Shown one piece after another: positions 1-15,100 of a stretch of 64,000 bases of DNA. The position numbers and the translations under genes are program-made. A model generated the notes under the pieces. That model saw only the letters and a program-made list of their open reading frames with translations, was not told the DNA's origin and made no database searches. Numbering within the stretch: position 1 is the first letter of the stretch; each line of letters begins with the position of its first letter. The DNA comes from Channallabes apus (taxonomy: Eukaryota > Chordata > Actinopteri > Siluriformes > Clariidae): the NCBI GenBank assembly GCA_030522415.1, contig CM060121.1, positions 24,018,142-24,082,141 of the forward strand, written 5' to 3'.

Positions 1-440
1 ACGAACAGGTCTTTGCAAAGCTTGATGCCCTTATCGTACCATTCCTGAAACACTGAGTCATGTAAAGAAGGTTGGAAGAGATGGTTAGAGATGATAGGAC
101 TGGACAGAGAAAAGCCCAGAAGACCGCTGTGCTTTCTGAACTGAGCCCATACTCTCAAGGTATGCACCACTACTGAGTTATTGATTAATTTAATTGAGGG
201 GATGGGGAGAGCAGATCCAAGGAGTGCAGAGACAGAGAGATTTTTGATAGACTTTATCTCCGTTTCCACCCAGGCAGGCCGATTAGGTTGGTTATGAAAA
301 TATGACCAAAAGATGACAGATCGAATGTTTGCTGCCCAGTAGTAGAAACGAAAATTAGGTAGAGCCATGCCACCGTCTCTTTTAGATCTTTGAAGTAGGG
401 ACTTATTCAATCGTGGTGTAGCTAATTTTAAAGCAGTTTA
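1..440 (-). pseudogene. L1-type LINE ORF2 carboxy-terminal fragment
   Basis: The minus strand is open for about 145 codons from near 435 to the window edge. It encodes LNKSLLQRSKRDGGMALPNF then RFYYWAANIRSVIFWSYFHN, and further on HTLRVWAQFRKHSG. The G-G-M-A-L-P-N-F and Y-Y-W-A-A-N-I motifs are typical of fish L1 ORF2 downstream of the RT domain. A stop just upstream shows it is a 5'-truncated or broken copy. It lies 3' of mettl2a. Confidence 0.75.
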
Positions 441-697
441 ACTGAGACCTGACAATGTCTATGCAGTCTCCAAGTCTCCAGGAGAGTAGCTAGAACACTT
501 ATGTGGTTCACAAGTAATCTGGTGGAGTTTGAGAGCAGGAGACATTTTAGCAACACTTGGGGTTTTAAATATGAACATTACATTAACATGCAGAAGTTCA
601 GAACATCTCATTTTTTTTGATAGATACTCAATATTCTGAAATTAGACTAAAATAAAATCAAAACACAAAACTGGTATTTATCAAAAGGATGCCGCAT

Positions 698-703
698 TTT
701 ATT
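698..703 (-). promoter_or_regulatory. Candidate mettl2a polyadenylation signal
   Basis: TTTATT on the plus strand reads AATAAA on the minus strand, 222 bases after the mettl2a stop. A T-rich stretch surrounds it. Cleavage would fall near 670-685. Confidence 0.55.
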
Positions 704-924
704 TTTTACAATATAAACCTTTAAAAGCATTTAAAAGCATATCAAACATGTTCATGTGGGGAGTAATAGGATGATACGAGTTAAAGTTTCCTTCTACTGC
801 TACCGTCAGTACCAGATGTCTTCCAGTCACAACAGTCATATTCAGTTTTAATGGTTCTAATTTGCCAATCTTCAGAGATCCAGGCCTCCGCTTAGTGTCC
901 AATCTATTGTTGTAGATTTCCGTA

Positions 925-1100
925 TTACTTTGCTTGGCCGTGTGCCGCAGGTTGCAGAGGCTTCATGCTTTTGCGGTATTTACACTGTACCCAGACTCTG
1001 TACATGGTCAGCTGTTTCCCCCTGTTCACCTGAAGCCTCCTGTCGACTAAGTTCTGGACCTTCTCCAACCCAGCTCCACAGAACAGATCATGAAGTTCTT
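925..1100 (-). CDS. mettl2a: mettl2a exon 9 (stop codon)
   Basis: Encodes [40 protein letters not shown], then [18 protein letters not shown] and TAA. An AATAAA polyadenylation signal on the minus strand lies at 698-703, giving a 3'UTR of roughly 230-250 bases. Confidence 0.94.
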
Positions 1101-1201
1101 CTGTAACAATAGGGAAGGGAGAGGAGACAAAGACATAAAGGTGAGTAGCAAGTGCAAGCTTGCAAACTTCCATGTATTATAATAATAATAAAAAAAATAA
1201 T

Positions 1202-1234
<33 letters not shown>

Positions 1235-1791
1235 GTAATGTAGCAGCAATATTTTGGAAAATAAGTAGCTGCTGAGACATTTCAAACGATTGCAATTTAT
1301 TGCACGACCTATTCAGATAACCAGGGGGCTGTTCCATAAACCAAGATTAGAGTATAAGCCAGGCTTATTTCGGTTAGTCAGGCTTATTTTTGGTAGATTC
1401 GGTTTCATAAATCAAACTTTAAAAAGTTCAAACTCAGTTACCCCGGCAACTTACAGTATGCTGGCAAATTAACCTGGTCCGGGGCAGGCTAACTGTCTCG
1501 CTTATTTAAGCGGTGTCTCAAAGAAACTCCGACGTGTGGGAACATATTCCATGAAGATCGTTCCGTCAGTTTAATTTCCGCGCTCTCACTAATCATGTCG
1601 TGTAATAAAAAATTATTAAGCCTATAAAAATCATGTCTCAGCATTTGAATTATCCCCAAAATAATTTAAATAAAATCGTAAGCATATTAAAAAAGGTCAA
1701 ACAAGAAATGCAATGACTGAAAACAGAAAATCAGAAATTAATAAATTCATATGAACAGTTACACAAAAAAAAGCCTTATTACATTTACCAA

Positions 1792-1833
<42 letters not shown>

Positions 1834-3103
1834 TAAATGAGATGTCAGCTTAATTGCCTAATGAAGGTCAGGCCTATTTAAGCAGTACTGAGTGAGACCA
1901 ACACCTGCATGGAGATTCAGAACGAAAGAGAAACAGAGAAGCCCCAGTACGTAATTATGGCCTGTCCATTTATTGAAGACCCTGTGGATGAGGATGCATG
2001 GATATTAGAAAGAGCTTTCAGACCACCAGCCCCTAGGGTCTTTAGGAACAGAGTAAACCCTCTTGCCTTCCAAGATGACTATCCGTGGAAGAGATACCGG
2101 TTCAGCAGACCCAGCATAATCTACCTATGAGCTGTTGGAACCACACCTCAGCAAACCCACCTTCACCTTGAACTCTTCTGTCACACCTACAGCACATCTC
2201 ACCACTGTCTTAGCGCTCTCAGACATGTCCTGCACCACTCTAACATAATTCTCTGCCACTCCAGCATAGTCTACCTATATGAGCTGCTGGAACCACACCT
2301 CAGCAAACCCACACGGCGAAGGCAATGCCTGACCACAGTGCAATCTGTCTTTATTGCACTGTGTTTCTTCGCCAGTGGGACATTCCTCTACAGTGTTGGT
2401 GATGCTGAGCATTTAAAGCAACCGTATGCTGTGAAATAAGGATGGTCTACCTTTCTCTGAGGCAATATTTAAATATTTATATGACCTTTCCTGGCCATCT
2501 ACCAACACAGAGGATCAAGAACTTTTATGCAATAGCAGGTATGTGACAGTTAAAGTAGACTTAAAAATTGATATACCTGTATTAAGCTAAATTTGTTCCT
2601 CGGGTTTTACCGATGTCTTGGGTGCTGTGGATGGCACCCACATCAAAATACAAGCCCCAGCTGGACCAACTGAGGCAGATTATGTGAACAGGAAATCTTT
2701 CCATAGCCTCAATGTACAAGTATGTAGATTGGCAATAACTCCATCCATTGCCAGTTATTTAGCTCTGAATTTGACATTGTTCATCAATTCATATATTGAG
2801 CAATCTTAAATTAATGCTCTGCCAGACAAAATATGCTGTATCACTAAATCCACTCTCTGTGTTCAGATGATCTGTGACAGCAACTGCCTAATTACTAATG
2901 TTGAGGCAAAATGCACAGGCTCTGTCCATGACTCCAGGATCTTTCGAGCATCTTCACTGGCACAGAGAAGAAGGCAAGAGAACATTTCAAGCAAGGGGTT
3001 TTACTTCACAAGCATTTTTCATGGAAACTAGTCATCATAATTTTAAAAGATAAATAGTTGTAACAGTCAGTAGGCACACATAACTTTATAAGTCTTCATA
3101 CTG

Positions 3104-3153
<50 letters not shown>

Positions 3154-6100
3154 CTTGAACTGTGAGTGTCACAGCATATGTAATTGATACCTTCTTTTGC
3201 AGGGGAGTTTAATAGAGTCCTGCTTGGGGACAGGGGTTATGCCTGCATGCTCAAAATGGACACTATTTCCTTTATTCACATTGTCCAGAACAGATGGCAT
3301 TTCAGAACTAAACATGGTCTAATTAGTAACTTTAAAAAAAAAATCATTAACATAACATCTTTTCATGTAAAATACACTTTCCCAATAAATAAAAATAACA
3401 AAATAATAATTTGAACAAGTTGGAATACTTTATCCAAGGTGCAAAAATATGTCCGTGTATTAAATCACCATGAGCAGCGTTTGCTCAGCAGTGGAGACAA
3501 AAATTGCCCGTGTTTTACCTGTCTGGCTCATTTCGGATCTATGTTTCGTTCATCCATTCATATGGGCTTTTAAAATATCGCGGGCGCGCGCACAAAGTGA
3601 GACTATGCAAGCCTGCCTTGAATAAGCCTCGATTACTTACAGCTGAGCTCCGTTTGTGGAACGACATGAAGCTGAATTTGGAGATGCCGCTAATTTGAGT
3701 CTCACTTTTGCGTGGAAGTCTGGCTTTATTTAGCTACTTTCATGGAACAGCCCCCAGGACAGTGATCCATATAAGTCAAGTTTAAAAATGCCTTGTGCAT
3801 AAGAAAGGTATAGTTACTGAACTCATCGTTCACAACCAACAACAAGAGGTCAGTTCTGTGCATGGTGAGGATTTTATGAAGACATTAAACACTTGAACTT
3901 TTTGTGTGACTTTAACAAGGAATCTCTCTAATGACACTTGCTTTTGCCTCCTTTAGATGAAAATTTCGTGGAAATTTGTCGTTAAACAGATTAATCTTCC
4001 GCACTGCTACACCCTTTTTAACCTTTTTCTTCCCGGGGACTGATATTGCAGTATATTTACTAAAGAACAGTCACTACGCTTGGACACAAAATAAAACAAC
4101 ATGCTTTAAGCGCAGACTCAATCACAATGTTATATAACAATAAACAGTATATGCGCATATAGATGTGCCTATACGAGTGAGGCACGCGCACGGAGACCGA
4201 GCATGTGAGACGATTACTCACAATCCTGCAGCAAGAGAGAGAGAGATGAACCATTCGCTCAGTTGTGAACACAGTTTTTGCTCGTCTTGCAGAACATTCA
4301 CAGTTTGCATTCATTCACATGACATTAGCCTATACAAAATAGCATCCAAAACTCACGTACTGTTGAAAATATTTTTTTCTAATCGAATACAAACATTTTA
4401 ATACAAATTATATTACTGGCAGCAATTTGAGTGAAACGTAGAAGTTTTTAAATAATTATGTGAATTCAAGAACTTAATATTTGGAACTTCCCTTATGATC
4501 CATTTAAGATCAAATCCATCAGTGTCCTCTGACCACGTGCTTTAATAAAAGAGATTAAGTAGAGTGAAAATCTGACCCTTTCTGTCTAGCAATTAACTTG
4601 GTCATGATCACAAACCTGCTTACATTTAAACAGGGACCAAAAAATTAGATTGATAAATAATTTTGACTTTTACCTTCTTTGCCTTAAACAGTTAAAAACT
4701 GTTTGACCTTTTTTTTATTTTAGGCACATCACCACTCTCAAACATTGTACTGTACTACACATGTGTCTGCTGTGTTATCTTGACCGTGAAACAGCTTAGC
4801 AATCTGTGTGTGTGTGTGGTTATTTACCTTGAGTAAAAAAATAGACTCGCGTTCCGTCACCTCTGACATAGAAATTTTCAGATAAACATCTTCCTAAAAT
4901 GTGAAAGCACACAACGTAAACTTTAAATGTCCTAACAAACACACAAAGAGCTGAATGAGACCTGCATTTAAAAATTCTGACCCTTTTTGAAGCGAAGTTG
5001 GGCCATGTCGTAGCGTCCATAGTCCCGCAGTAACAGAACTCCTCCGGGTTTGAGCAAACTGGCCAGCTTACTAATACAGCTTTGCATTCTAAAAAAAAAA
5101 ACAAACAAAAAAAAAACAAGGGAGTGAAAGTGTCAACTAATTAAAAGGCAACATTCAAAATCTTAATTATTTGTTATTTTTAGATTTCTATTTTAATAGT
5201 AGTAGTTTGACACCTTCTACAAAATTTTACTTTTAAAAGGTAACTCTGATTTAGAAGAATAATCTCTGTCCATCATCTATATTGCTTATAGATCTAATGC
5301 CGGGGAACTCGGAGCACAAGGTGGGATACAACCCGTCGCAGTGAACAAGCACACACAATTGTTTTTAATACCACTATGGCCAATTTGGAAACATCAATCA
5401 GCCTACTGTGGGAAGAAACCTTAATACACAGAGAGGATGAAAACCCCATGTACAGTACACAGTTCTCACCGGAGGCAAGATTCGAACCCCAGTGCTAACC
5501 ACTAAGTCATTGTGACGCCTCAGAAAAGAAACTAAACTAAAGAAATCCTAAAAAGTGGTTCTAAGAAAATCAGTTTTGTCAGAAACCTAAATAGCTTCTT
5601 AAGCAGTTTAAGCGATTTCAAGGAAATGTGTTTATTGTTCATTATAGACAATAATTTGTGACAAGTCTCACCGGGAGTTGTGATGGAATTTCTTATGAAA
5701 GAACGAGTAAATCTGATTGACATTTACAATAGACTTCAAGCACAGTACGGTCAGTGTTTCCTCTATGATAGTACACTACAGGCCATTATTTCCCGACAGT
5801 GAAATAATCATTTGAGTTTGGGAGTCTGCCAGGTGCATCTGTCCTTGTCTCCTTCCTGAATCAACCTGATTCACTTCTGACAGCTGCGGTAAGAAAAACT
5901 ATTAAACCCGGGAACAGTGTTGGGCATAAGCATGCACATTTTTTTGGGTGAACAATGAACTGAATGGATCAACTTCCAACTAAAAAAAGTGTGAACGTGA
6001 GCATGGTTAACATGCAGGCTGATAAATGCGAGCGGCAAAGACTCATTCAATTTGTATTATTGCTAATGCATACATCCGGCACATCATATACAATAATAAT

Positions 6101-9100
6101 TTTTTTTAAGAGAGTGAGGATTATTTGTTCCTCTTGCACTTATAAAAATATAATGGCACACATTTTTGATACTGCATCTTCTACATAACATTGTACTGTA
6201 TACTGTATGTTTATTTAGATATTTTTCTTAAAGATAGTCTAACTTCAATTGTGAAGTAATTGGTAGCCATGACAGTAATTGTGTGCAATAAATATATCCA
6301 ATTAATTCTCTCCTTGTTTAACTTGACCTTTACATAGAAATTACTAGGCCAAAGTCTAGTGTTGTGTGAGAAATAAATAACCAAAAAACAAATAAAAAAA
6401 CCTCTATCACCCTCCTGAAAAATGTTCTTGGGGAAACACTGACTGTGATGAGACTCTTAACCGCAGTAAAACATTTGAATGGTACAAATGTTTTAAAGAA
6501 GGCTGGATGTAGGATGAATGACTGTCCAGGCCGAGATGTCTCGGAGCCCACTGCAATGGCTCTTACAGTTTAAAAATTCAGCCAGTTGAACGCCTTATCT
6601 TGAGAATAACTTGTCGAATAACTTGTCATCAATTTATTTCAGGAAATAGATGTACTTTTTACTAGTAGTATTCTGTTATTTGCACAAGCAAAAGTACTGG
6701 TTTGACTTCAACGATCATATAAAGGATACCAATATTCTGGAGTCAGTTACGTGTACATCAAACTAATCTCCCAAATGCATCGGCACACTCACTTTTCAGG
6801 GTGGAGAGCGGAGAGGACGAATATGAGAACGATGACATCGAGACTCTGCTCTGGCATTGGATAAGCAGCCGTGACATCACTCAGGTCTTGAACGAAGCCG
6901 TGACATCGGGATGGGTTGTACTCTGCATTAGACTGCAAAGGTAAATAATTGGAAGGTTTATCAATAAATAACCATACAATTTAATAAAAAAAAATATTCA
7001 AAACTACAACTCACCCACTGCAAATAAATATCAGAAATAATATCCGTAATATTTTTAAATATTACTGACAATCACATTTTTAAGTTTTGATTATGATGTG
7101 TGAACTGCAATATCTGTCCGCTGAACTTTGACGTGATTGTCGATGGGTTTTACGACACAGTTGCTGAACAAAAAACATCAGAATTAAGCAATGTAGCTTG
7201 TAATGTGAATGTAGCCAATATTCTCTGGTTTATTTATAGAGAAGATGGTTTTGGTGCCCTAAGCCAAAAACCCTGATTATGTACCTCTGCTAATACACTG
7301 GAGTATGAACCATTTGCATGATCTATAGAAATCCAGAGAAAGAAAAGGTGAGAAGCATTTACAGACCCATGGAGGAAGTATTGCCATAGTATAAGGAATG
7401 AGGAAGTACTCAGGGAGAGAGAAACATGGGACCGTTCACACAATCAAAAGCACATGTCAGGAAACATTAATACACATTTAAATAAGCCACATTTAAATGA
7501 ATATGATACATATTCTTTTTGTCTTAAGTGGATAATTTCCTCTGTTCATCTACCTCCAGTAAACAGCCTTATTTCTCAAATCACACACATACGGACCTTT
7601 ATTTGTTACTAAGAATAACGTGTTTACCTATTACAGTACATGTTTGATTTATAAAAACCTCTCACATCATGTTCACGTCTACCAAAATCTTTGTTTTGTG
7701 TGTCAGTCTTTTGGATTTTCTAGATTTATTTTTACATGTAAGGTCTGAGTCTTTGATTTAAAATGCAGCTCACGACAACAATCATGAGAACGGTTAGAAA
7801 GTTAAGAGAGGACTGGTTTAATGTTGCTTTGCATAAAATGAAGGGACGAATAACTTATAGTTTAACCTGGAAACCTGACCTGCTGCATCTCATCAATGTG
7901 GATTATTTTCCTTTAACCAGACTTGATATCTAGTTGTTAAGTTGTTTAAGAACAATAACACCACTATCAATTGCAAAAAAAAAAAAAATCAATCAATTTA
8001 TATATATTAATAAGGGATATTTAAAGGATATTTTTAAACCTTATTTGCACTAATAGTACTTTGGTGCTGAACTCCAAGTTCAGAGTATATGGGGAACATG
8101 TTTAGTTGTATTATTCCCAAATCCATTTTTTTGAGAGTGATGTCAAATCAATATGGCTTTTTTGTCTTGAAGTAAAACAACTTAAATGATTTATACTGTA
8201 TATAGAATTATTAGCATTACATTGAGCAACATACAAACATATTCAAATGTTAAATTCAAAACATTGACTATACAGTTCACTATACAGAATCAAACATATA
8301 GTATGTTACTAAGAGAACACATGAACATGCCATTTGGTTTCAAACTTGGTCTGTCAATCACGGCAAAGATGAAAATGACATAATTCTGACTCAAATTATC
8401 AATTAGGATGGAATGCTAAAGTATATTACATAAACTTGTTCATCTGGCAAATTTCATATATCTGAAGTGATATTTAAATCTTTGGCCACAAAAACACCCT
8501 ACCTGTTCCTTCAATTTGAATTAACCGAATGAATGGATAAAAATCGTCCAACACTAGTTAAAGCTAGACTGTACTCACTCGGATCACAAAGAATCAGCGC
8601 AAATAATATTCCTTATCCTTTTTAGTCACTTTTATTTACAGTACAGTTGTGCAAAAGTCGTGAGTCACCATTTATTTCTTTACATATTGCTTCCAAAGAA
8701 CTAGACTTTCTTTTTCTTTTGTTAATGTTTATTAATTTGTTTATTAAAGTTTATTATTTTGGTAATGTGTAGTCTTGAGGGAAAAAAAAAACCAAATTTG
8801 CAACCTCTCAACTGAATTTTAAACAATGTTATTCTTATGTCATGTAATTAAAGGAAACGTGTGAACTTTGCGTTTTATTTTGCACTAAGGTTCCGATAAT
8901 GACTACAGCTGTAGCTAAATTAGTAAGGTATACCAGATATGTGCTTAAACAATGGTAGAAATATAGCCAAAATAATTATGGAATATGAATTAAATAATTA
9001 AGTGTACATACACCAATACTGAATACGTGGCTGTTTAGGCAGCAGTGAAGTATTCAGTATTGATGTGTTTGGTGCTCGCATGACACCAAACGTTTTACCC

Positions 9101-12100
9101 AGAAAGAAAGTGATCCAGGCTTCAACATGGCTCCAATTTTCTGGTCTGTGTTGAATTTATTTTAATGTTAAGAATGTCTTTTTTTCTTCTTCTTTTTTTT
9201 ACTCTCTGTAGCTCTTGAAACTCAGCCCAGTGCCATGCTAACAAATGAGTGTGACGTACACTGCAAAGAAAAAGTGTGTAAACACCTACGCGCTGACGTA
9301 TTTTTATGATCTTTTGTTGGCTTTCATCAATGAAATGTTTGTAAATGGATCACGAAAGGCAATTTTTTTTTCAGTTAGCATATTTGAGCACAGAATAATG
9401 GCGAAATTTGCATGTTAAAGTTTATTTTCATCAAAAAAAAACAGCCTGACAAATCTGTAGCATTCTACTAATCAGTGCAGCTTCTGGGGGTTCGGATCTG
9501 GTAATTGAACTGGCCAATCCAACACCAAGAGCATTCCAGCAGCTACTTTCTTCACAAGATAATCCTTACACAACAACAAATAATGCTTGAGGTCATTGTC
9601 ATGCTGCAAAATAAAGTCATCCCCAATCAGTATCCATGCAGATTGCCCAATCTCCCACCTCCAATGCATCCCCAGACGTTTCCACCTCCATGATTCAATG
9701 ATGATGTTGGGCAGGCATCTTTCACCTTTCATGTGTTCTGCATCTGACATATGTCCTTTGCTTGGAGCCAAACATGTAAAAAATTGACTCATTAGTCCAT
9801 GAGGTTCCAGTCATTTATAGTTCACTGTTGGTGAATCTTGCCCCACTACAACCTTTGCAAGCTTTTTTTCTGGACAATAAGGCAAACTGACCTGAGTCTC
9901 CTAAACACATTATCTGGCACACTAGTTTCTATCTTGTTCTATTCAACATTGCAGCCAATTAAGGAGCAGTGAGGTTTTTGTTTTCCCAAAGAGGACACTC
10001 GCAAATACTTGTTTTCTTGGCAGGATGTGTAATTGAGCCTTTCATTGCATCTTTTTGCAGCATGTGCCTGGAGACTACAGTATACACCTTTTAATAAAAT
10101 CTTTAATTTCTTGGCTATATCTTAAAGAGAACAACTTTCATTTCTTGAGACAAGTATAAACTGGTCAGTTTCTAAGGGAAGCTGTTTTGTTTTGCCATTA
10201 TTAGTTTTAATCTACACTAAAAATTACAGTCCACTCTCCCTATAGAGGAAAAGGTAAATATACTCAAATTATTGGTTTTACTGGTAATAAACTTATTTTA
10301 TTAGATGATATTTTAACACCTTGCATGATCAATCTAAGACTTGAATTTCTGAAAAAAAGAGATAATTGCAAAACCTTTATGTTTAACACTGATTAAGTAG
10401 CAAATGGTATTTGTTTTTACAAAACGGATTCCAAAAAAGTTGGGACACTAAACTAATTGTGAATAAAAACTGAATGCAATGATGTGGAGATGGCAAATGT
10501 CAATATTTTATTCAGAATAGAACATAGATGACGGATCAAAAGTTTAATCATTTTAAAGGAAAAATATGCTGATTCCAAATTTCACGGTGTCAACAAATCC
10601 CAAAAAAGTTGGGACAAGTAGCAATAAGAGGCTGGAAAAAGTAAATTTGAGCATAACGAAGAGCTGGAAGACCAATTAACAGTAATTAGGTTAATTGGCA
10701 ACATGATTGGGTATAAAAAGAGCTTCTCAGAGTGGCAGTGTCTCTCAGAAGCCAAGATGGGTAGAGGATCACCAATTCCCACAATGTTGCGCAGAAAGAT
10801 AGTGGAGCAATATCAGAAAGGTGTTACCCAGCGAAAAATTGCAAAGACTTTCATCATCAAATGCGCATAATATCATCCGAAGATTCAGAGAATCTGGAAC
10901 AATCTCTGTGTGTAAGGGTGAAGGGCGTAAAACCATACTGGATGCCCGTGATCTCCGGGCCCTTAAACGACACTGCACCACAAACAGGAATACTACTGTA
11001 AAGGAAATCACAGAATGGGCTCAGGAATACTTCCAGAAACCATCGTCAGTGAACACAATCCACCGTGCCATCCGCCGTTGCCAGCTGAAACTCTACAGTG
11101 CAAAGAAGAAGCCATTTCTAAGCAAGATCCACAAGCACAGGCGTTTTCATTGGGCCAGGGATCATTTAAAATGGAGTGTGGCAAAATGGAAGACTGTTCT
11201 GTGGTCAGACGAGTCACGATTCGAAGTTCTTGTTGGAAATGTGGGACTCCATGTCATCCGGACCAAAGAGGTTATGTTCTATTCTGAATAAAATATTGAC
11301 ATTTGCCATCTCCACATCATTGCATTCAGTTTTTATTCACAATTTGTTTAGTGTCCCAACTTTTTTGGAATCCGGTTTGTACAAAAATGTGACCTTTGAA
11401 GTTTTAGATGCTTAACCTGCTGCTTTACCTACCAATTAAATTGTGTGTTGTTGTGCCCTCTGGAAGCTTCTGTCATCAAAACAAATTCCTTTTATGCGCA
11501 AATGTACCTGGCATTAAAGTTCTTTCTTTGATTTCTAGCCTATAGATATTTACCTGTAATAATTTGTAAAAAAAATTTAAGAGTAATGCTCTCGTGTGTC
11601 TTCCTACGTTATTGTCTATGGCTTTCTAAGTCTGAGGATAAGATTGGCGTGTGATATGCGCACACGGCGATTTCGGATTAGACCTACAGCACTGATGAGG
11701 ATTGGTATGGTCATGTACGATTGGCTTCCATATCTGATTCAATCCTTTCCTGCACATGCTGTAACATTCTCAAGACCACATTTTCGGCGGAATCGGGAAA
11801 GGTTCCCAAGCGCAGAACGAATGTGTTCTCATTGATCAAAATGAACCAGACTTTGGGGTCAAGTCTTCTTGAAAACATGTTCAATATGTGTTTTACTTTT
11901 GAACTAATAAACCTTATAAATATTAGTTTTACTTTTCATCTTGAAACTAAATGCATTACAAAGATTTAGATTTTAATGAACGTCTCTCTTACCTTGACAA
12001 GGTCAATAGCTGTGCTGGAGAAATCGCAGCAGTAGACAAAAAGGCCTGGATCACTGGATTTCAAAGAAGAAAAACAAACAAACAAACAAACAAACAAATC

Positions 12101-15100
12101 AAACCTGTGTGTTGATAGAATTTTTATGGAATAAAAGCGCTATTAAAGAAATACTCTAGTATCAACCTGTTCTCTTTCCGTATGTGTGGTTACTACGGAC
12201 ATGTGACTTATTTCTCTACTGAGCAGGAAACAGAATCTAACTGGGGCAGTTGTGTGCCACCTTAACAATTGCCCCTAGACTTACATTTAAGTAACTGTTG
12301 TGTATAAAGTTTTTCTTTAAATTGTTGTTCCTCATACACACACTACAGAAAATATCATCACAATCACCAAAACATTCCTGTAACGTGTTGTTGTGTTAAC
12401 GTCTTACTTGTTTGTCTTGAGAATTGGGAAGACTGTATTGCCGACGCCACAGCCTACCTACGGCAAAACACATGTAACAGGAAAAAAATTGATCATCTCT
12501 GACACACCCTGACATGCATACGTGTGTGGACACATTTTTCAGGTATACACACATATATCATCTGACTCACCTCAAGAATGCGGTAAGAGGCTGAGGCTCC
12601 AGGAAACACTGCTGCTTCTTTTTTTACTGACGCACGCGCCTCCTCGCCATTTAGTTCCAGATTTGCTGTAATATGGATGAGATCCTCATCTGTTCCTTCT
12701 CCAGAACTCTGGGAACACTGCGGGCCGAGCTCAGGGAACTCGGTGAAGAGCCAGTGGCGGTCCTTGAAGAAACGGTTCTCATGGATGGAGTAGAAGTCGT
12801 TCCAGTACTCGTTAGCTCTATTCTCAAAATCTTCTGTTTAAACAAAGAGAATATGATTTGTAAGAGTTGTAAGAGTACAAATCAGCAAACACATACCTTC
12901 TAGTCAAAACATTACACACCTTGTTTCTCTGTTGGAAGAGGCTCGCTGTTCTCTTGCACTTTTCTCCGGGCTGCATTTTCCTGTTCTTCGGACCACTGCA
13001 CATTATCCCTACACATCAGCATAACACAGAAAACACACAGCCCTCATTAACCAGCTCTGTTACACCCCTGTCCACTGTTCTAACATGAAATGGATGAATT
13101 TAAGTAAATGACTTATGAACTAAATATACAATAAATAACTATACTGGCTATTGTGGAAGTGTTTAAGAAACATAATAATTAGGGTGAGAATCACCACGGA
13201 CCAACCAATACGATATTATCACGAAACCTAGGTACAGATTTGATTTGAATTACGATTCTATCCATTAATTCTGTAAAACTGAAGAGTTTAGAGCCACCTA
13301 TAACGTTTATAAAGGAAAGGGAACATTTTACCACCTCAAATACAAACATATATATAAATTAAAAATAAAACAAAATTATTTTGGAGTCACCATAGTACAT
13401 AATACATATATACAGAATACATGAATTGCGATACATCACAGAAATTATTTACAATACACCTAGTTGCCAGGTTATTATGTCCACATTCCATAAAGGACAT
13501 AAATAAACTTAAGTAAATGTTGGTATGAGTGTATCAGGCAGGATTTTAAATCACTGAGTACACCCATGGCATTTTATTTGAAAAACATAATTTACTGGTC
13601 CAATTATGTATACAGTCCTCTTTTTTCCATAAACACCAGGGTGGTGCAGTACAATTCCAAAAGTGATTTTCCAATAACAGCATGTGATTATAAGACTGCC
13701 TCCTATAATACAGTACAACAGTTTACCTATGCTAATCAGTCAAATGTTTTAACTGTTTAAAGCTGTGTGTAATGTTGCACTTGCCTGTATACAATTCTAC
13801 TTGTCTGAAAGATCTGATAAAGTATCAAATTTAAAACTTTAATTCATCGGAAAGCAACATATTCCTTTTTCTTATTATTTCATACAGATCATAGCGAAAC
13901 TGAAATCAATTGAATAGCCTACACTCAAATAAAAAGCACAAATTTGCCATTCCTTAACTAGCATCAAAAGGCTCTCTCGCTAAAATGTGACCGACTGTCC
14001 TACTATACTCACTCATTATAACGTGCAGCACATGGAACAAAGCTGCGTCAATGAATAACATATCAAAACTCTGCACTGAACTTTTTTTTGAATGGAGACA
14101 CAGACATCAATCACCTTGTATTTGGTGAGCCAATCATGGCTACTCATTAGTAGGCACCGACGGCAGGCACTTTAATATTAAAATTTCTGCAATATTTAAC
14201 AGATAGCCTATTCCTCTATAAGAGTCTATTCCTCTTGTCATCCAGAATATGTGCAGTTGGGCTGAATAGTCGCTCAGTCAGCACGCTTGCATGGAGCTGT
14301 AATGTAAACCCGGGCTGCCTTAGCCAGAACTGGGAACCGCTCTTTATTTCTCTATGTACTATTTTTGTGATCATGGTTTTAGTCTTTTCTCTCTGCAGCA
14401 TAAGCCTTGAGCTTTTAAAGGGCTTCTGCTATAGGTGGCTGAGTGAGGGTTGGTTTACAAGATTTAGTTGCTGATAACTTTTCATACTCAGATTATTCAT
14501 GCAGCGTTGTTCTGCTTGAGGAGAACCTTTGCATATTGCAAATTTGACACCTTTTAAAGAGACTTGGTAATATGCGCAGACTGACGACGGCATGTTGATG
14601 TGATTGTCGACTCTTGTATTTTGAGCCATCACAATAGTATTGGTTTATGTGATCCGTCAGGTGAGAGATAACCAATCAGTAAAACTTTAATGATTATCAG
14701 GCGAATTGGCGGCCAATCGATTGGAGCACCGTTACTATATCTGACTGGTCTAAGCAGTTCTCACTAAATAGAGTGGTTTAAACTTCTTCTATTCGACTGG
14801 CAGTGGGCAGATTTTTGGGTTCTAACTGATCACCCTTTGTCTGAACTCAGCGGTAGGATAAGAGCTGACCGTAAGTTCACGTCGCTTTCATGGAAGCTCC
14901 AGCTATTTCCACACCAATGGTAATTTCCAAACATGATGATTCGTTCGGCTGGCTTTCGTTTGATAAGATAAAAACTGCTTGGACCAATCGAGTATTTTCT
15001 TGATTATGGGGGATGATCCTGCCATATCTTTTCATGTATAACAGCTAAAAATTAAGTTATTAATGAGAAATAAATCATCTACATGTTTTACTGATGAGAA

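Noticed and set aside
699..902. 67-codon minus frame just after the mettl2a stop
   Set aside because: It lies in the predicted 3'UTR, overlaps the polyadenylation signal and matches no family I recognise.
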